This document shows, piece after piece, positions 30,808 to 38,546 of a DNA stretch of 49,949 nt. The stretch is from a virus. The translations under genes were made by a program, and so were the position numbers. Location: IMG/VR virus record IMGVR_UViG_3300046782_000313, positions 1-49,949 of that record; one strand, written 5' to 3'. Within the stretch, counting starts at the first letter, position 1. The number at the start of each line of letters is the position of its first letter. Under the pieces are notes generated by a model that saw only the letters and a program-made list of their open reading frames with translations, was not told the origin of the DNA and did no database searches.

Positions 30808-32142
30808 CTACGCCGCAACGTCTTCGCGGGCCGTCGCTTCTCCCGCCGGACCGACCGTGCCGCCCGGTTCCGCTGGTCCATCTGTTGGCTTGAAGCCAGG
30901 ATCGAGCGGCTTCGGCGCCCTACCCCGGACGAACTCGCCGGCCAGTTGCATCGGTATCAGCGCCGCATTGATGAACAGATCATCAGCGCCCGCCATCGGC
31001 GGATGGTTCTCCAGTGCCCGCACTTCGTTGTGCGTCATGAGCCCGTGGTCGACCATCGTCGCATACAGCCTCGCGCGGGTGTTGGAGTCCGCTCGCAGCA
31101 GCCCCTCCACATTGAATTCCGCATACACCGTCCGCCGCTCGCCCGGCGCAATCAGGCTTTTGGTGATCCGCGCCTCGATCCGCTTGAGCTGCGGCCGCAG
31201 GCAAAATTGCAGGAACCACAGGAGCATCTGCTCGAGGCCGGACCCCCACGCGGTCGCCGCCTGCGTGTGGCCGATCATCGGCGGCGGTACGTGAAACCAG
31301 CGCGAAATCTCCTCGATGTCGAACTGCCGCGACGCCAATAATTGCGCGTCCTCGGGCGGGATCGAGAGCGTGTCGAGCTTCCAGCCGCCTTCGATCAGCG
31401 GCACCCGGCCGTTGTTGATGGCGCCGGTATATTCGTTGATCCATTCCTCTTTGCGCTTCCGCTGATCCGGCGTGAGATAGGTCGGCGCGGACAGCACCGT
31501 ACTCGGACGCATCCCGTTACGGAAGAAATTCCCGGCGGCGCGATCGGCGGCGATCGCCGTGCCCATCGTCTGCCGGCCTTGCGCCACGACGCTCATGCCG
31601 ATGATGCCGTCCAAGCTGAAGCCCTTGAGGTGGAACACCTCCTTTTCCTGTAGGGTCACGCTCGTGCCCATCCAGGCATAAAAATAAGTCAGCGAGCCGT
31701 CCTCGTTCCGCTTCGCGTGGACGCGATCAGGCCGCATCGGAATGAGCGAAATCACCCGCGAGCCCGACCAAACGATCTGCGCATAGGCGTTGCCCCAGAG
31801 CAGCAACGCGCCGGCCATCGCTTCCCAGAACTCGACGGCGGTCATCTCGGCGTTCGGGCTGTCGTGCAGGATCGAAAACAACGGATGATCCCGGTTGACG
31901 GTCCCAAAGTCCTTTTGGTCGCGCTCGTAAATCATGAGCGGCAGCGTCGCGATCGTCGAGGCGATCAGCCGCACGCACGCCCACACCGCCGACAACTGCA
32001 TGGCGGTATCGACCGTGACGCTCTCGCCAGCGTGCGTCGGCCCCGGCCCAAACATCTGCATGATCCGCGGGTCGGAAACCGCGATTCCGCTCAGGATTGT
32101 ATCGACGGCCTTGCGCGCTATCCAGGAGAGCGGATTGCGCAT
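30808..32142 (-). CDS. HK97-family portal protein
   Basis: A 444-residue protein: MQLSAVWACVRLIASTIATL, LFSILHDSPNAEMTAVEFWE, ALLLWGNAYAQIVWSGSR, YFYAWMGTSVTLQEKEVFHL, and a C-terminal helical part (LLWFLQFCLRPQLKRIEAR; YATMVDHGLMTHNEVRALEN). This is the 12-subunit ring for DNA entry. ATG 32142 overlaps the terminase stop by one base (TGATG); a TTG one codon upstream is less likely. Ends in an Ala/Gly/Pro tail. Confidence 0.94.
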   Translation of the reverse strand: MRNPLSWIARKAVDTILSGIAVSDPRIMQMFGPGPTHAGESVTVDTAMQLSAVWACVRLIASTIATLPLMIYERDQKDFGTVNRDHPLFSILHDSPNAEMTAVEFWEAMAGALLLWGNAYAQIVWSGSRVISLIPMRPDRVHAKRNEDGSLTYFYAWMGTSVTLQEKEVFHLKGFSLDGIIGMSVVAQGRQTMGTAIAADRAAGNFFRNGMRPSTVLSAPTYLTPDQRKRKEEWINEYTGAINNGRVPLIEGGWKLDTLSIPPEDAQLLASRQFDIEEISRWFHVPPPMIGHTQAATAWGSGLEQMLLWFLQFCLRPQLKRIEARITKSLIAPGERRTVYAEFNVEGLLRADSNTRARLYATMVDHGLMTHNEVRALENHPPMAGADDLFINAALIPMQLAGEFVRGRAPKPLDPGFKPTDGPAEPGGTVGPAGEATAREDVAA

Positions 32143-33920
32143 CAAAGCGCGATCGGATCGGAGAGGAAGCCGTCAAGGCCGGCGTTCGGGTCCTCGGCCA
32201 TCGAGCGCCCGATCGCCATGATCAGCGCGCTCATGCCGTCAATTCGCCCCACCGAATGCTTTTTCGACGGCATCAGGTTTTCGTTCCGATCGGTCAGAGA
32301 CATCATCGAAGCCGCCATCCAAGTAAGCACTTCATTGCCGCCATGGTCTAGCTTTTCGCTCAATAACATAACTCCAAGCTCTTTTGTGGGCGCCGTGTAC
32401 GACTTCATACCCTGGATGAATTCGTGCATCGGAACGCCCTGCTCGGCCAGCGAAACGGCGAGAGTGGTAGCATTCCACGGGTCATAAGCACATGAGGCGC
32501 AGTCGTGAAGCCGGGCATCTTCGATAACAGCGTTTAATATTTCCCTCTGGTCGACAACATTCCCCTCGGTCGCCTCGATCAGCCCGGCGTCGATCCAGCG
32601 CCGATACTGCACCCGGTCGCGGTCCGACTTTTCCTCGACAGTATCCGCCGGCATCCAGAACCGGGCGACCACGCGCCATCGCGTCTCCTCGCCGACCGGC
32701 GGAAACAGTTTCACCCAGGCGGTCAAGTCGATCTTCGCGCTGATGTCGAGCCCGGCGAAGAACCGCCGCCCGTGCAGTTCCGCCGGATCGAAAGGCCCAA
32801 GGCTGTTCTTCGCCCACGCCGCCATATCAATCGCGCGGTTCGCGTCCGATGTCCGCAGGTTCAGCCGCAGCCGCTTGAACGCCGGCAGATTGGGCGGTGA
32901 GCGTGCCGCTTTCTCCGCCTGGCGCTGTAGGTCATCGAGCTTAACGCTGACATTAAGGTTCGGATTCGCCTTGATCCATACCGCCTCGTCATCCCAGCGG
33001 TCATTTTGATCCAGCGTGTAGATCAGCCCGAAATAGCTGTCATCGACGACGGTGCCTTCCAGCACCTGGATCGCGTAGGCGTTCTCAGCCGCGTAGACGC
33101 TCTCCGGGTTGTCGTCGCCGGCGGTGGTGATCATCCACAGCAGCGGGTTGCGCCGCGCCCCCATCGCCGTATCCAGCACGTCGAGCACCGCCCGGTTGCG
33201 GTGCTTGTGCAGTTCGTCAATCAGGATCAGGTGCGGATTCAGCCCGTCCAGCGTCCGGTCATCCGCCGATAGCGGCTCGAATTTCGACCCGCTGCTGTCC
33301 TGCGAAATGTTGAATTTGAACACCGAGAGCGTCGCTTGCAGATCGGGCGAGCGGCGGACCATCTGTTGCGCTTCGTTGAAAATAATGCGCGCCTGGTCCC
33401 GCATCGTGGCAGCAGTGTAAATCTCGGCACCAGGCTCGTTGTCGGCCGCCAGGCCAAATAATCCGACACCCGCCGCGGTCGTCGATTTCCCGTTCTTCCT
33501 CGCGACTTCCTCGTACGCGGTCCGAAACCGGCGCGTGCCGCCCGCGCGAAACCAGCCATACACACTGCCGATCGCGAATTGCTGCCACGGCGAGAGCACC
33601 AGCGGCTGGCCCGCCCACTCGCCCTTCGAATGCCGAAGGTAATCGCCGAAAAAACTCAGCGCGTAGTGAACCCACGGGAGGCTGAACGTCAGCCCCCGCC
33701 CTGGCCCCTGCGCAAGGTCGTAGAAGTGCCGCTCAGCGGCGAGGATCGTGTACCGGCAGGCAACGATCCCGCCATCGAGGATGTCCCAGGCATACGCCGA
33801 GACCGGATCGACGTCTGTGCTCGGGCGTTGGTCCGGCACCATGACCGGCCCGCGCAGCGTCGCCCCTGATGTGACGCGCGGCGCGCGCCAGCCGACCATC
33901 TGCACGGGAGGCTTGCCCAT
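32142..33920 (-). CDS. terL: Terminase large subunit
   Basis: A 592-residue protein of the Terminase_1 type. Residues ~115-150 contain the ATPase P-loop variant YEEVARKNGKSTTAAG, and HLILIDELHKHRN is Walker B. The nuclease half has RFFAGLDISAKIDLTAWVKL with the first acidic site, and CASCAYDPWNATTLAVSLAE near the second. It powers packaging and cuts the concatemer. It lies 56 nt after the small subunit and overlaps the portal gene by one base. Confidence 0.95.
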   Translation of the reverse strand: MGKPPVQMVGWRAPRVTSGATLRGPVMVPDQRPSTDVDPVSAYAWDILDGGIVACRYTILAAERHFYDLAQGPGRGLTFSLPWVHYALSFFGDYLRHSKGEWAGQPLVLSPWQQFAIGSVYGWFRAGGTRRFRTAYEEVARKNGKSTTAAGVGLFGLAADNEPGAEIYTAATMRDQARIIFNEAQQMVRRSPDLQATLSVFKFNISQDSSGSKFEPLSADDRTLDGLNPHLILIDELHKHRNRAVLDVLDTAMGARRNPLLWMITTAGDDNPESVYAAENAYAIQVLEGTVVDDSYFGLIYTLDQNDRWDDEAVWIKANPNLNVSVKLDDLQRQAEKAARSPPNLPAFKRLRLNLRTSDANRAIDMAAWAKNSLGPFDPAELHGRRFFAGLDISAKIDLTAWVKLFPPVGEETRWRVVARFWMPADTVEEKSDRDRVQYRRWIDAGLIEATEGNVVDQREILNAVIEDARLHDCASCAYDPWNATTLAVSLAEQGVPMHEFIQGMKSYTAPTKELGVMLLSEKLDHGGNEVLTWMAASMMSLTDRNENLMPSKKHSVGRIDGMSALIMAIGRSMAEDPNAGLDGFLSDPIAL

Positions 33921-33976
33921 TACGCAGAGGCATATACGCCAGTGCGCCTAATTGTGCCCCGCGATTCGGTTTTCTT

Positions 33977-34477
33977 CTAGGCCGGCCGCGGCGGCGCGTT
34001 AGCCACATACTGCGCCAGCGACACAACCCGGCCACCGGTGGTTCTAGTGACCGAGCCGCCCGACGGCTGGGCATAGACACGAGCGCGCGCGGACGGGCTG
34101 AAGCCAAGCTCGCTCGCGACTTTGATCATCAGCAGCGCCTGCTTGTTGATGACGCTCAGATACATCGACGGAATTTCCTGCTCGCCCTGGGTCGTCATCA
34201 GATCGCTGCCGCAGCGCTTCTCCAACAGGCGGACGGCTCGCTGATGGGTGGCCTCGGCCACAACCCAGATCGTCAGCATTCCCCGGTCCAGCCGCCGCAG
34301 CAGGCCGGGCGGAGCGTGTGCGAGCGCGTAGCGCCAGCTTTCCGCCTGCTCCCTCGTCAGCCACTCCGGCGGCTCCTCCAGCGCGCCTGTCGGCACCGGC
34401 TCGGCATCCGGCAGCCTGATCTTGCTCGGGTTGCCGTGCAGCGCCGCCAGCGCGGTCGGCGTTCTCTTGCGACCCAT
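33977..34477 (-). CDS. terS: Terminase small subunit, P27 family
   Basis: A 166-residue protein starting MGRKRTPTALAALHGNPSKI, the signature opening of the P27 terminase small subunit family (GNPSK). A helical body follows (PEWLTREQAESWRYALAHAP; MLTIWVVAEATHQRAVRLLE) and a Thr/Gly-rich tail. It recognises the packaging start on phage DNA. AGGG lies before the ATG. It is the first gene of the head operon, after an HNH gene. Confidence 0.9.
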   Translation of the reverse strand: MGRKRTPTALAALHGNPSKIRLPDAEPVPTGALEEPPEWLTREQAESWRYALAHAPPGLLRRLDRGMLTIWVVAEATHQRAVRLLEKRCGSDLMTTQGEQEIPSMYLSVINKQALLMIKVASELGFSPSARARVYAQPSGGSVTRTTGGRVVSLAQYVANAPPRPA

Positions 34478-34732
34478 TGGTTACCCTTTCACAGTAGATT
34501 GGAAGTAGGACTAAATTCGCGCCGCCATATGAAAAAATAACCCGGCCGGCGAAGTGAAGGTATGCCCCGCTTTCCAGGGTTTCGCCCGGTAGTTTTTGCG
34601 TCCCCTCCCCCTCGGGTCTGCTCGCACCATGCCCCGTGCCGGGCTTGTGGCGAGGCTACAGCGGCCTTCGGGCATTGGCCAGGCGAGGACAGCGGGCAGC
34701 AGCGCGAGGCCGTCAGCGGGCTTGCTAGAGCC

Positions 34733-35035
34733 TCAGCCATGCAGGCCGCCTTTCTCAGGGTGGCGGCGGTTGTGGCATGTCCGACAGACTGCCCGAAGGT
34801 TGGCCAACACGTCCGAACCACGGTCCCGGCGTGGCTGGATGTGGTCGGCAATGGTGGCGCGTCCCTCACAACCGAGCAGGCCAAGCTGGCAGCGGAAGCG
34901 GTCGCGGCGCAGGGTCGCGAGCCGCAACGCTTGCCACTCGTCGGTGTTGTAGACGCTGCCTGCCTGCGATGGACGTGGCGCGCGTCCGGGCCGGTCGATG
35001 CGGATCGGCTGGTGGATGGGAGGGCGGTATGGCAC
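34733..35035 (-). CDS. HNH endonuclease upstream of terminase
   Basis: About 100 residues: YNTDEWQALRLATLRRDRFR, then a zinc-type Cys pair (CQLGLLGCEGR) and the HNH core ADHIQPRRDRGSDVLANLRA with CRTCHNRRHPEKGG. Small HNH proteins next to the terminase in HK97-like phages work with it in genome cutting and packaging. The start is uncertain: I use GTG 35035 (PYRPPIH follows); a TTG at 35071 is possible. The 255 nt between this stop and the small terminase start hold no supported gene. Confidence 0.82.
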   Translation of the reverse strand: MPYRPPIHQPIRIDRPGRAPRPSQAGSVYNTDEWQALRLATLRRDRFRCQLGLLGCEGRATIADHIQPRRDRGSDVLANLRAVCRTCHNRRHPEKGGLHG

Positions 35036-35058
35036 GGCTATATGCACGCCATCGATAC

Positions 35059-35084
35059 AGGTTATGCACAATGGTGCTTAACCT
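35059..35084. promoter_or_regulatory. Large palindrome in divergent late promoter region
   Basis: Arms AGGTTATGCAC (35059-35069) and GTGCTTAACCT (35074-35084) are complementary at 10 of 11 positions around AATG. A second pair, TTATGCA (35062-35068) and TGCATAA (35091-35097), overlaps it. It lies between the leftward HNH/terminase genes and the rightward lipoprotein genes, the place expected for late transcription control. It could be an operator or activator site. Confidence 0.45.
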
Positions 35085-35103
35085 ATGGCTTGCATAAGGC
35101 GCA

Positions 35104-35148
35104 TATGAAAGCGGGCCGGGCGGCGCAGTGAACGCCGGAGACCGGCCC
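35104..35148 (+). promoter_or_regulatory. Promoter element and 5' hairpin leader of lipoprotein genes
   Basis: TATGAA (35104-35109) is a possible -10 without a clear -35. Directly after it a two-part hairpin forms: GGGCCGG (35113-35119) with CCGGCCC (35142-35148), and inside it GGCG with CGCC. Next come CTGACCA and CCGAGGAAGGA as ribosome binding site before the ATG at 35179. The order equals that before 37461. Confidence 0.45.
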
Positions 35149-35178
35149 TGACCATCAACCGAGGAAGGAACTCGATCA

Positions 35179-35487
35179 ATGGCTCTCTCGATCATACGGA
35201 TCGCGCGCTTTGCCGCAATCGCCGCTTTGTTGAGCGGATGCGCATCGCAGGCGACGCAAACGCAATTGGATTATGCGCGGCGAGTTTGCGCGACCAATCC
35301 CACCGGCAGTGCCCAGGAATGCGCGTCGATCCCCGCGCTACAAGCCGAAGCCAACGCCGAGGCCAACCACAACGGGATGCTGGCGGCTGCGGCGATCGTG
35401 TTGCTGCCGCTGTATATCCTCGTTGCTGCTGCTGGCTCGGGCTCGGACGGCGGCTACCACCATCACTACTACCACCACCATCGCTGA
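35179..35487 (+). CDS. Lipoprotein with His/Tyr-rich tail
   Basis: A 102-residue protein with a signal peptide and lipobox (ARFAAIAALLSGCAS, Cys at ~22), a short Cys-containing region (RVCATNPTGSAQECASIPAL), a second hydrophobic helix (GMLAAAAIVLLPLYILVAAA) and a tail of His and Tyr (YHHHYYHHHR). It should be anchored in the membrane envelope. It has its own leader, apart from the late genes, like a moron. A spanin or superinfection-exclusion role is possible but unproven. Confidence 0.7.
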   Translation: MALSIIRIARFAAIAALLSGCASQATQTQLDYARRVCATNPTGSAQECASIPALQAEANAEANHNGMLAAAAIVLLPLYILVAAAGSGSDGGYHHHYYHHHR

Positions 35488-35499
35488 AAGGTGCGGCAA

Positions 35500-35907
35500 A
35501 TGTTCATGATGGTCCGCACCACACTACTCGCCGCAACCGCGCTGGCGCTCGCGGGGTGCATCAGTCAACACGATGCCTCGGTACGGCAGGAGCAGACCGA
35601 CTCCCAGGAGCAGACCGACTCCGCCGCGGCTGGCGCATGGGCTGCCGACTTCATCGCCAGCCATCCCTGGCCTCCCGATCTGCAACGAAAATGCGATGCT
35701 GGCAATCGCATTTTATGTCCACCCGCAGAGTTGGATTTCGAGCATCTGAAACAGGGGATGATAAATAGCCGCCAACGCGGCCGCGCCAAGGGTGCTGCTG
35801 AAGCAGAGAAAGACGACGCTGAATGCTGGCGCTCGGCTCAGATTGCATCGTCCCGTTACACGTTCGCTTACTACCGCGGGTGCATGGCGGTGAAGAGCAG
35901 TTACTGA
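35500..35907 (+). CDS. Lipoprotein with duplicated EQTDS motif
   Basis: A 135-residue protein: signal peptide and lipobox (LLAATALALAGCIS), a duplicated EQTDSQEQTDS segment at the DNA level, then a soluble domain with three Cys (RKCDAGNRILCPP; DAECWRSAQ) and a late CMAVKSSY. I start at ATG 35500, eight bases after AAAGG; a GTG at 35491 would add three residues. Twelve nt after the first lipoprotein, so the two are co-transcribed; a plus-strand terminator lies at 36230. Confidence 0.7.
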   Translation: MFMMVRTTLLAATALALAGCISQHDASVRQEQTDSQEQTDSAAAGAWAADFIASHPWPPDLQRKCDAGNRILCPPAELDFEHLKQGMINSRQRGRAKGAAEAEKDDAECWRSAQIASSRYTFAYYRGCMAVKSSY

Positions 35908-35946
35908 CGCGCTGCACCACCCAGCCACAAGCGCCCAGGAAGCCCG

Positions 35947-35966
35947 CTGACGGCCCTCACCGTCAG
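35947..35966 (+). terminator. Hairpin after the lipoprotein genes
   Basis: CTGACGG (35947-35953) pairs perfectly with CCGTCAG (35960-35966) around CCCTCA, 40 nt after the second lipoprotein stop. No T run follows, so it may be an mRNA end-protecting hairpin rather than a stand-alone terminator; the stronger candidate is at 36230. The wider gap 35908-36292 holds these hairpins and one tiny frame. Confidence 0.35.
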
Positions 35967-36100
35967 GGCGGCCCCCGTTTAGCGGCGAGGCGTGGGACAG
36001 CCCTGTAGCCTCGTGCTAGAGGCCGCACGGGCATGGTCCGCCGTCATGGTGCAGCCGCGGCATCCGGGAAACCCGGCGACTTGCGCCGCCGGGCCTCCTG

Positions 36101-36178
36101 TCACATCGTCAGGAGCAGCTTGAAGCGCAGGCCCCAAGCGACTACGATGATGCGCAGGAACAGCCGATGTTTGCGCAT
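36101..36178 (-). CDS. Possible 25-residue basic hydrophobic peptide
   Basis: A minus-strand frame MRKHRLFLRIIVVAWGLRFK ending LLLTM, with GGGAG six bases before its ATG. It follows the replication gene at 36293 in the same direction. Hydrophobic with a basic end, so it might insert in a membrane. The good ribosome binding site is the only support besides position; a longer GTG-started frame (36286) exists. Confidence 0.3.
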   Translation of the reverse strand: MRKHRLFLRIIVVAWGLRFKLLLTM

Positions 36179-36229
36179 CGGTTGCTCCCAAGGCATAGGC
36201 GGGGTGAGATATCCGCCCCACCGATCGGA

Positions 36230-36265
36230 CGCCCGGCAGATGACCCTGTCGGGCGTTTCCGTTTT
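36230..36265 (+). terminator. Rho-independent terminator, plus strand
   Basis: CGCCCGGCAG (36230-36239) pairs with CTGTCGGGCG (36246-36255), ten pairs with one G-T wobble and a six-base loop, followed by TTTCCGTTTT. It is placed to stop rightward transcripts from the lipoprotein genes before they enter the oppositely oriented replication genes. On the minus strand no T run follows. Confidence 0.6.
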
Positions 36266-36292
36266 GCGGGCAAGCCGTAGCGCCACGCAAGG

Positions 36293-36793
36293 TCATGCCA
36301 CCCGCTTTCGGCCGTTGGGCAGCGGGTTGACTGCGTCGAGCTGCACGGGGGTGAGGTGGCGCGGTCCAGGGTCCCTGACCGGCCGCAGCGCGTGGTCGGC
36401 AGCGCCGCCGCTCAGGAGCGCGGCGATCTCGGCGACGCGCCGGCGGACGTAATCGCGCTCCTCCTCGGTTGGCGGCGGCCGATCCGGCTCCGGCCCGTTG
36501 TGCAGCGGCGCCGGCAGCGCGTTGGTGATCGGCCGGTGCTCGCGCCACCACGCCCGCAGGTGGGTGATCACCTCGGCGTAGCTGGGAAACCATTTGCACT
36601 TGGCGGCGACGTGGTGGAGCGATGCCTGCGTGAACGCGGCGGGCGGGAAGTTCTCGACCAGCAGCGGGACGTAGGCTTTGAGTTTGAGTTCGGCGTCGTC
36701 GGCAGTCATGCGTCCACTGCTCGTGAGAACGCCGAGGGCGATCGTCCATTCGCGCACGATGTCTGCTGGGGGGCGCTTCGTGGTGATGGGCAT
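36293..36793 (-). CDS. Putative replication-associated protein
   Basis: A 166-residue protein: helical N-terminal half (VREWTIALGVLTSSGRMTAD; ENFPPAAFTQASLHHVAAKC), then KWFPSYAEVITHLRAWWREH, and a Pro-rich linker with a charged helix (TEEERDYVRRRVAEIAALLS). Proteins with this FPSYAEV-type helix often follow phage replication initiators and may load helicase or assist initiation; I know no proven function. It begins on the last base of the upstream gene's stop, so the two are coupled. Confidence 0.55.
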   Translation of the reverse strand: MPITTKRPPADIVREWTIALGVLTSSGRMTADDAELKLKAYVPLLVENFPPAAFTQASLHHVAAKCKWFPSYAEVITHLRAWWREHRPITNALPAPLHNGPEPDRPPPTEEERDYVRRRVAEIAALLSGGAADHALRPVRDPGPRHLTPVQLDAVNPLPNGRKRVA

Positions 36794-37350
36794 CAGTGCA
36801 CTCCCCGCCGTTTGGTGACGGTGGTCCAGGCGCCGTCTTTTTTCCGACCAGATTTCAACGGGGGGCTTAAGGGGGATTCTGCTTCTGCTTCTGCTTCTGT
36901 GGTATGCAAAATCGTTTTTTGCTGATGCAAACAGGCGCCGTTCGGCGGCTTTTGCTTATGCAAAGCAGGCTGCGACTGGCTGTCGTCCGCGGCTTTCCAG
37001 CGTTTCTTGGCCGCTTTGTTACGAACCAATGATACGGCTCCAGAGTGACTCATTCGTGGACTCCAGATGGCTGATTGGTGGTCGCGCTGCGCCACCCCAT
37101 GGCTCTCCAATTCGGCAAGCCAGAGGTTGAAGTCGCGACGTCGCGTCCGCCGCATCGGGCACGTCAGGGTGAACAGTTCGTCGTTCGTCGGGACGCGGCC
37201 TTTGATGGTGACGTGCCCGTAGGGCTCGCCCTGCGCCGCGATGCAGAGCAGCCGCATCCAAAGCCCCTGCGCCGGGATCGAGCAGAGGTTGAGCGCGGTG
37301 TCGTTCGACCAGTCCGACCAGAACCACTTTGCCCACCGGAGCTTGCTCAC
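36793..37350 (-). CDS. Putative replication initiator-like protein
   Basis: A 185-residue protein starting MSKLRWAKWFWSDWSNDTAL with LNLCSIPAQGLWMRLLCIAA, an opening typical of winged-helix phage replication organisers. GRVPTNDELFTLTCPMRRTR may be the DNA-recognition part. The C-terminal third is low-complexity (QKPPNGACLHQQK; TEAEAEAES) and its DNA holds iteron-like repeats, as in lambda O where the origin lies in the initiator gene. First gene of the short leftward pair, divergent from the XhlA-like gene. Confidence 0.6.
   Translation of the reverse strand: MSKLRWAKWFWSDWSNDTALNLCSIPAQGLWMRLLCIAAQGEPYGHVTIKGRVPTNDELFTLTCPMRRTRRRDFNLWLAELESHGVAQRDHQSAIWSPRMSHSGAVSLVRNKAAKKRWKAADDSQSQPALHKQKPPNGACLHQQKTILHTTEAEAEAESPLSPPLKSGRKKDGAWTTVTKRRGVH
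36876..36969. other. Candidate replication origin: iterons in the initiator-like gene
   Basis: Three ATGCAAA boxes occur at 36904, 36925 and 36958. Two are in longer copies, TTTTGCTGATGCAAA and TTTTGCTTATGCAAA (33 bp apart), each with a TTTGC-N4-GCAAA dyad and followed by CAGG. Beside them runs a (TTCTGC)-type hexamer repeated about four times (from 36876). Repeats plus local A/T richness within a replication gene suggest an origin. Confidence 0.45.
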
Positions 37351-37361
37351 GACGGCGCCGT

Positions 37362-37431
37362 TTGGCTGGCGCGGACTGTGCGGCTAAGGTAGCGGGACGC
37401 GCTGGCGGGGTTCGAGCCGCCAGCGTCGCCC
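37362..37431 (+). promoter_or_regulatory. Promoter and long 5' hairpin leader of XhlA-like gene
   Basis: TTGGCT (37362-37367), 17 nt, TAAGGT (37385-37390) form a sigma-70-like promoter. The RNA would begin at a hairpin: GCTGGCGG (37401-37408) with CCGCCAGC (37417-37424), loop GGTTCGAG, extended outward by GGG-a-CG-C with G-t-CG-CCC. Next come CTGACCA and GAGGAAACC before the ATG at 37461. The region is divergent from the replication gene. Confidence 0.55.
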
Positions 37432-37460
37432 CTGACCACTGGCCGAGGAAACCGGACCGA

Positions 37461-37715
37461 ATGGCTGATCAGATCGAAACACGAGTTGCTGTGCTTGAAC
37501 AAATCGCCAGAGACACCGCGGCGGTGCTTGGCCGATTGGATCAGCGCATGGATCGGATGGAAACCGAAATGCGCACCGCTTTCGGCGATCTCCGCGCCGA
37601 ACTGCGCGAATTGCGCCGGGAACACCGCAACGACACTTGGCGGCTGCTGACGGTTTATCTTGCCGGCTTCGCCGCGCTGCTTGGCGTCATGGCGCACGGC
37701 TTTCACTGGCTGTAG
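37461..37715 (+). CDS. XhlA-like coiled-coil membrane protein
   Basis: An 84-residue protein: a long heptad helix (IETRVAVLEQIARDTAAVLG; MDRMETEMRTAFGDLRAELR) then one membrane segment (LLTVYLAGFAALLGVMAHGF) at the C-terminus. This is the plan of the haemolysin XhlA family, phage membrane proteins linked to lysis or attachment. Start ATG 37461 follows GAGGAAACC. It stands alone with its own promoter and hairpin, like a moron, and its end overlaps the convergent GcrA-like gene by 13 nt. Confidence 0.7.
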   Translation: MADQIETRVAVLEQIARDTAAVLGRLDQRMDRMETEMRTAFGDLRAELRELRREHRNDTWRLLTVYLAGFAALLGVMAHGFHWL

Positions 37716-38197
37716 CCGGCGTGCCCTGCCGTTCCCGCCGCAACGCGGCTCAATTCATGCCAGTTGTGAAACGCGACGCGGCAGTGGTCGGGGCAATACG
37801 CATGGCCGCGCAGGACGCGGGCCTCGCAGAACAGCGGCGGGACCGGCGATCGGTCACCGTGTTTCCACATCGGCCACTGGCATGCGCGAGGGCGAACGAT
37901 CGGCCGCGATAGTGGCGGCAGTTCCGGCAGGCGGATCGGTTGGCGCACTGCGCTGATCTTCGCCGACGTGATTTTCGCTGTCCGCACTGCCTTTGCGCCC
38001 CCAACCGCATGGCTGGGCTGTTTCCGTCGCTCCAACCGGCCAGCGACGTATTCGCGGCCGAGTTTGGCGATGACGGCTTTGAGCCCGATGCCCATCGCCT
38101 CGGCGATCTGCTCGCGGTTGAACATCGGCTTGCCGTCGGCGTCGCACTTGCGCCAGAGCGCGTGGAGCTGCGTGACCTGGCGGTCGGACCAGATCAT
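37703..38197 (-). CDS. GcrA-family cell cycle regulator
   Basis: A 164-residue protein. The N-terminal helix-turn-helix MIWSDRQVTQLHALWRKCDA and AMGIGLKAVIAKLGREYV matches GcrA's start; after a linker the C-terminal part has CQWPMWKHGDRSPVPPLFCE with RGHAYCPDHCRVAF, the conserved Cys/His of GcrA. In Caulobacter, GcrA works with RNA polymerase sigma-70 holoenzyme at GAnTC-methylated promoters to time the cell cycle. A phage copy could retune host or phage promoters. It sits in the leftward early operon. Confidence 0.82.
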   Translation of the reverse strand: MIWSDRQVTQLHALWRKCDADGKPMFNREQIAEAMGIGLKAVIAKLGREYVAGRLERRKQPSHAVGGAKAVRTAKITSAKISAVRQPIRLPELPPLSRPIVRPRACQWPMWKHGDRSPVPPLFCEARVLRGHAYCPDHCRVAFHNWHELSRVAAGTAGHAGYSQ

Positions 38198-38202
38198 GCC
38201 GA

Positions 38203-38505
38203 TCAGGCGGCTTTCTTCGCGCTCTTCCAGGAAGCGATCAAGCCGTGCTGAAGCAGCTCAGCGACCTTCCCCATGTCAGCCAGCGGAACGATCTGCGCAA
38301 TGCGCGGACGCGGACCGCCGGTGGCGATTGCGACGGCCTCGTTCAGCTGGCTGTCGTCGCACAAGATGACTTCCTGCACCGGTTGCAATGGCCTCGGGTG
38401 GCCAGGAAATCCGATGCGAGGGACGCCTTCCACAACGTCGGCCAGCGAGAAGACGATGTAGAGACCGCGCAGAGTATGGTCGTCACTGTTGATTCGTTGC
38501 AACAT
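38203..38505 (-). CDS. Hypothetical early protein
   Basis: A 100-residue protein starting MLQRINSDDHTLRGLYIVFS, mixed alpha/beta, ending in a basic helix (LLQHGLIASWKSAKKAA). No family recognised. It lies 5 nt before the GcrA-like gene in the same direction. GAAAGGG-type purines precede the ATG at 38505. Confidence 0.55.
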   Translation of the reverse strand: MLQRINSDDHTLRGLYIVFSLADVVEGVPRIGFPGHPRPLQPVQEVILCDDSQLNEAVAIATGGPRPRIAQIVPLADMGKVAELLQHGLIASWKSAKKAA

Positions 38506-38546
38506 TGCTCTTTCCCTTCATTGACAGGTTGTCGGCGAGGAACGCC

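Noticed and set aside
35571-35625. Insertion sequence footprint at the EQTDS duplication
   Set aside because: It is a short in-frame direct repeat within the lipoprotein gene with no inverted ends or transposase; simple slippage explains it.
36876-36900. CRISPR array or microsatellite of biological note
   Set aside because: Only four hexamer units encoding Glu-Ala; no spacers. No CRISPR array was seen anywhere in the window.
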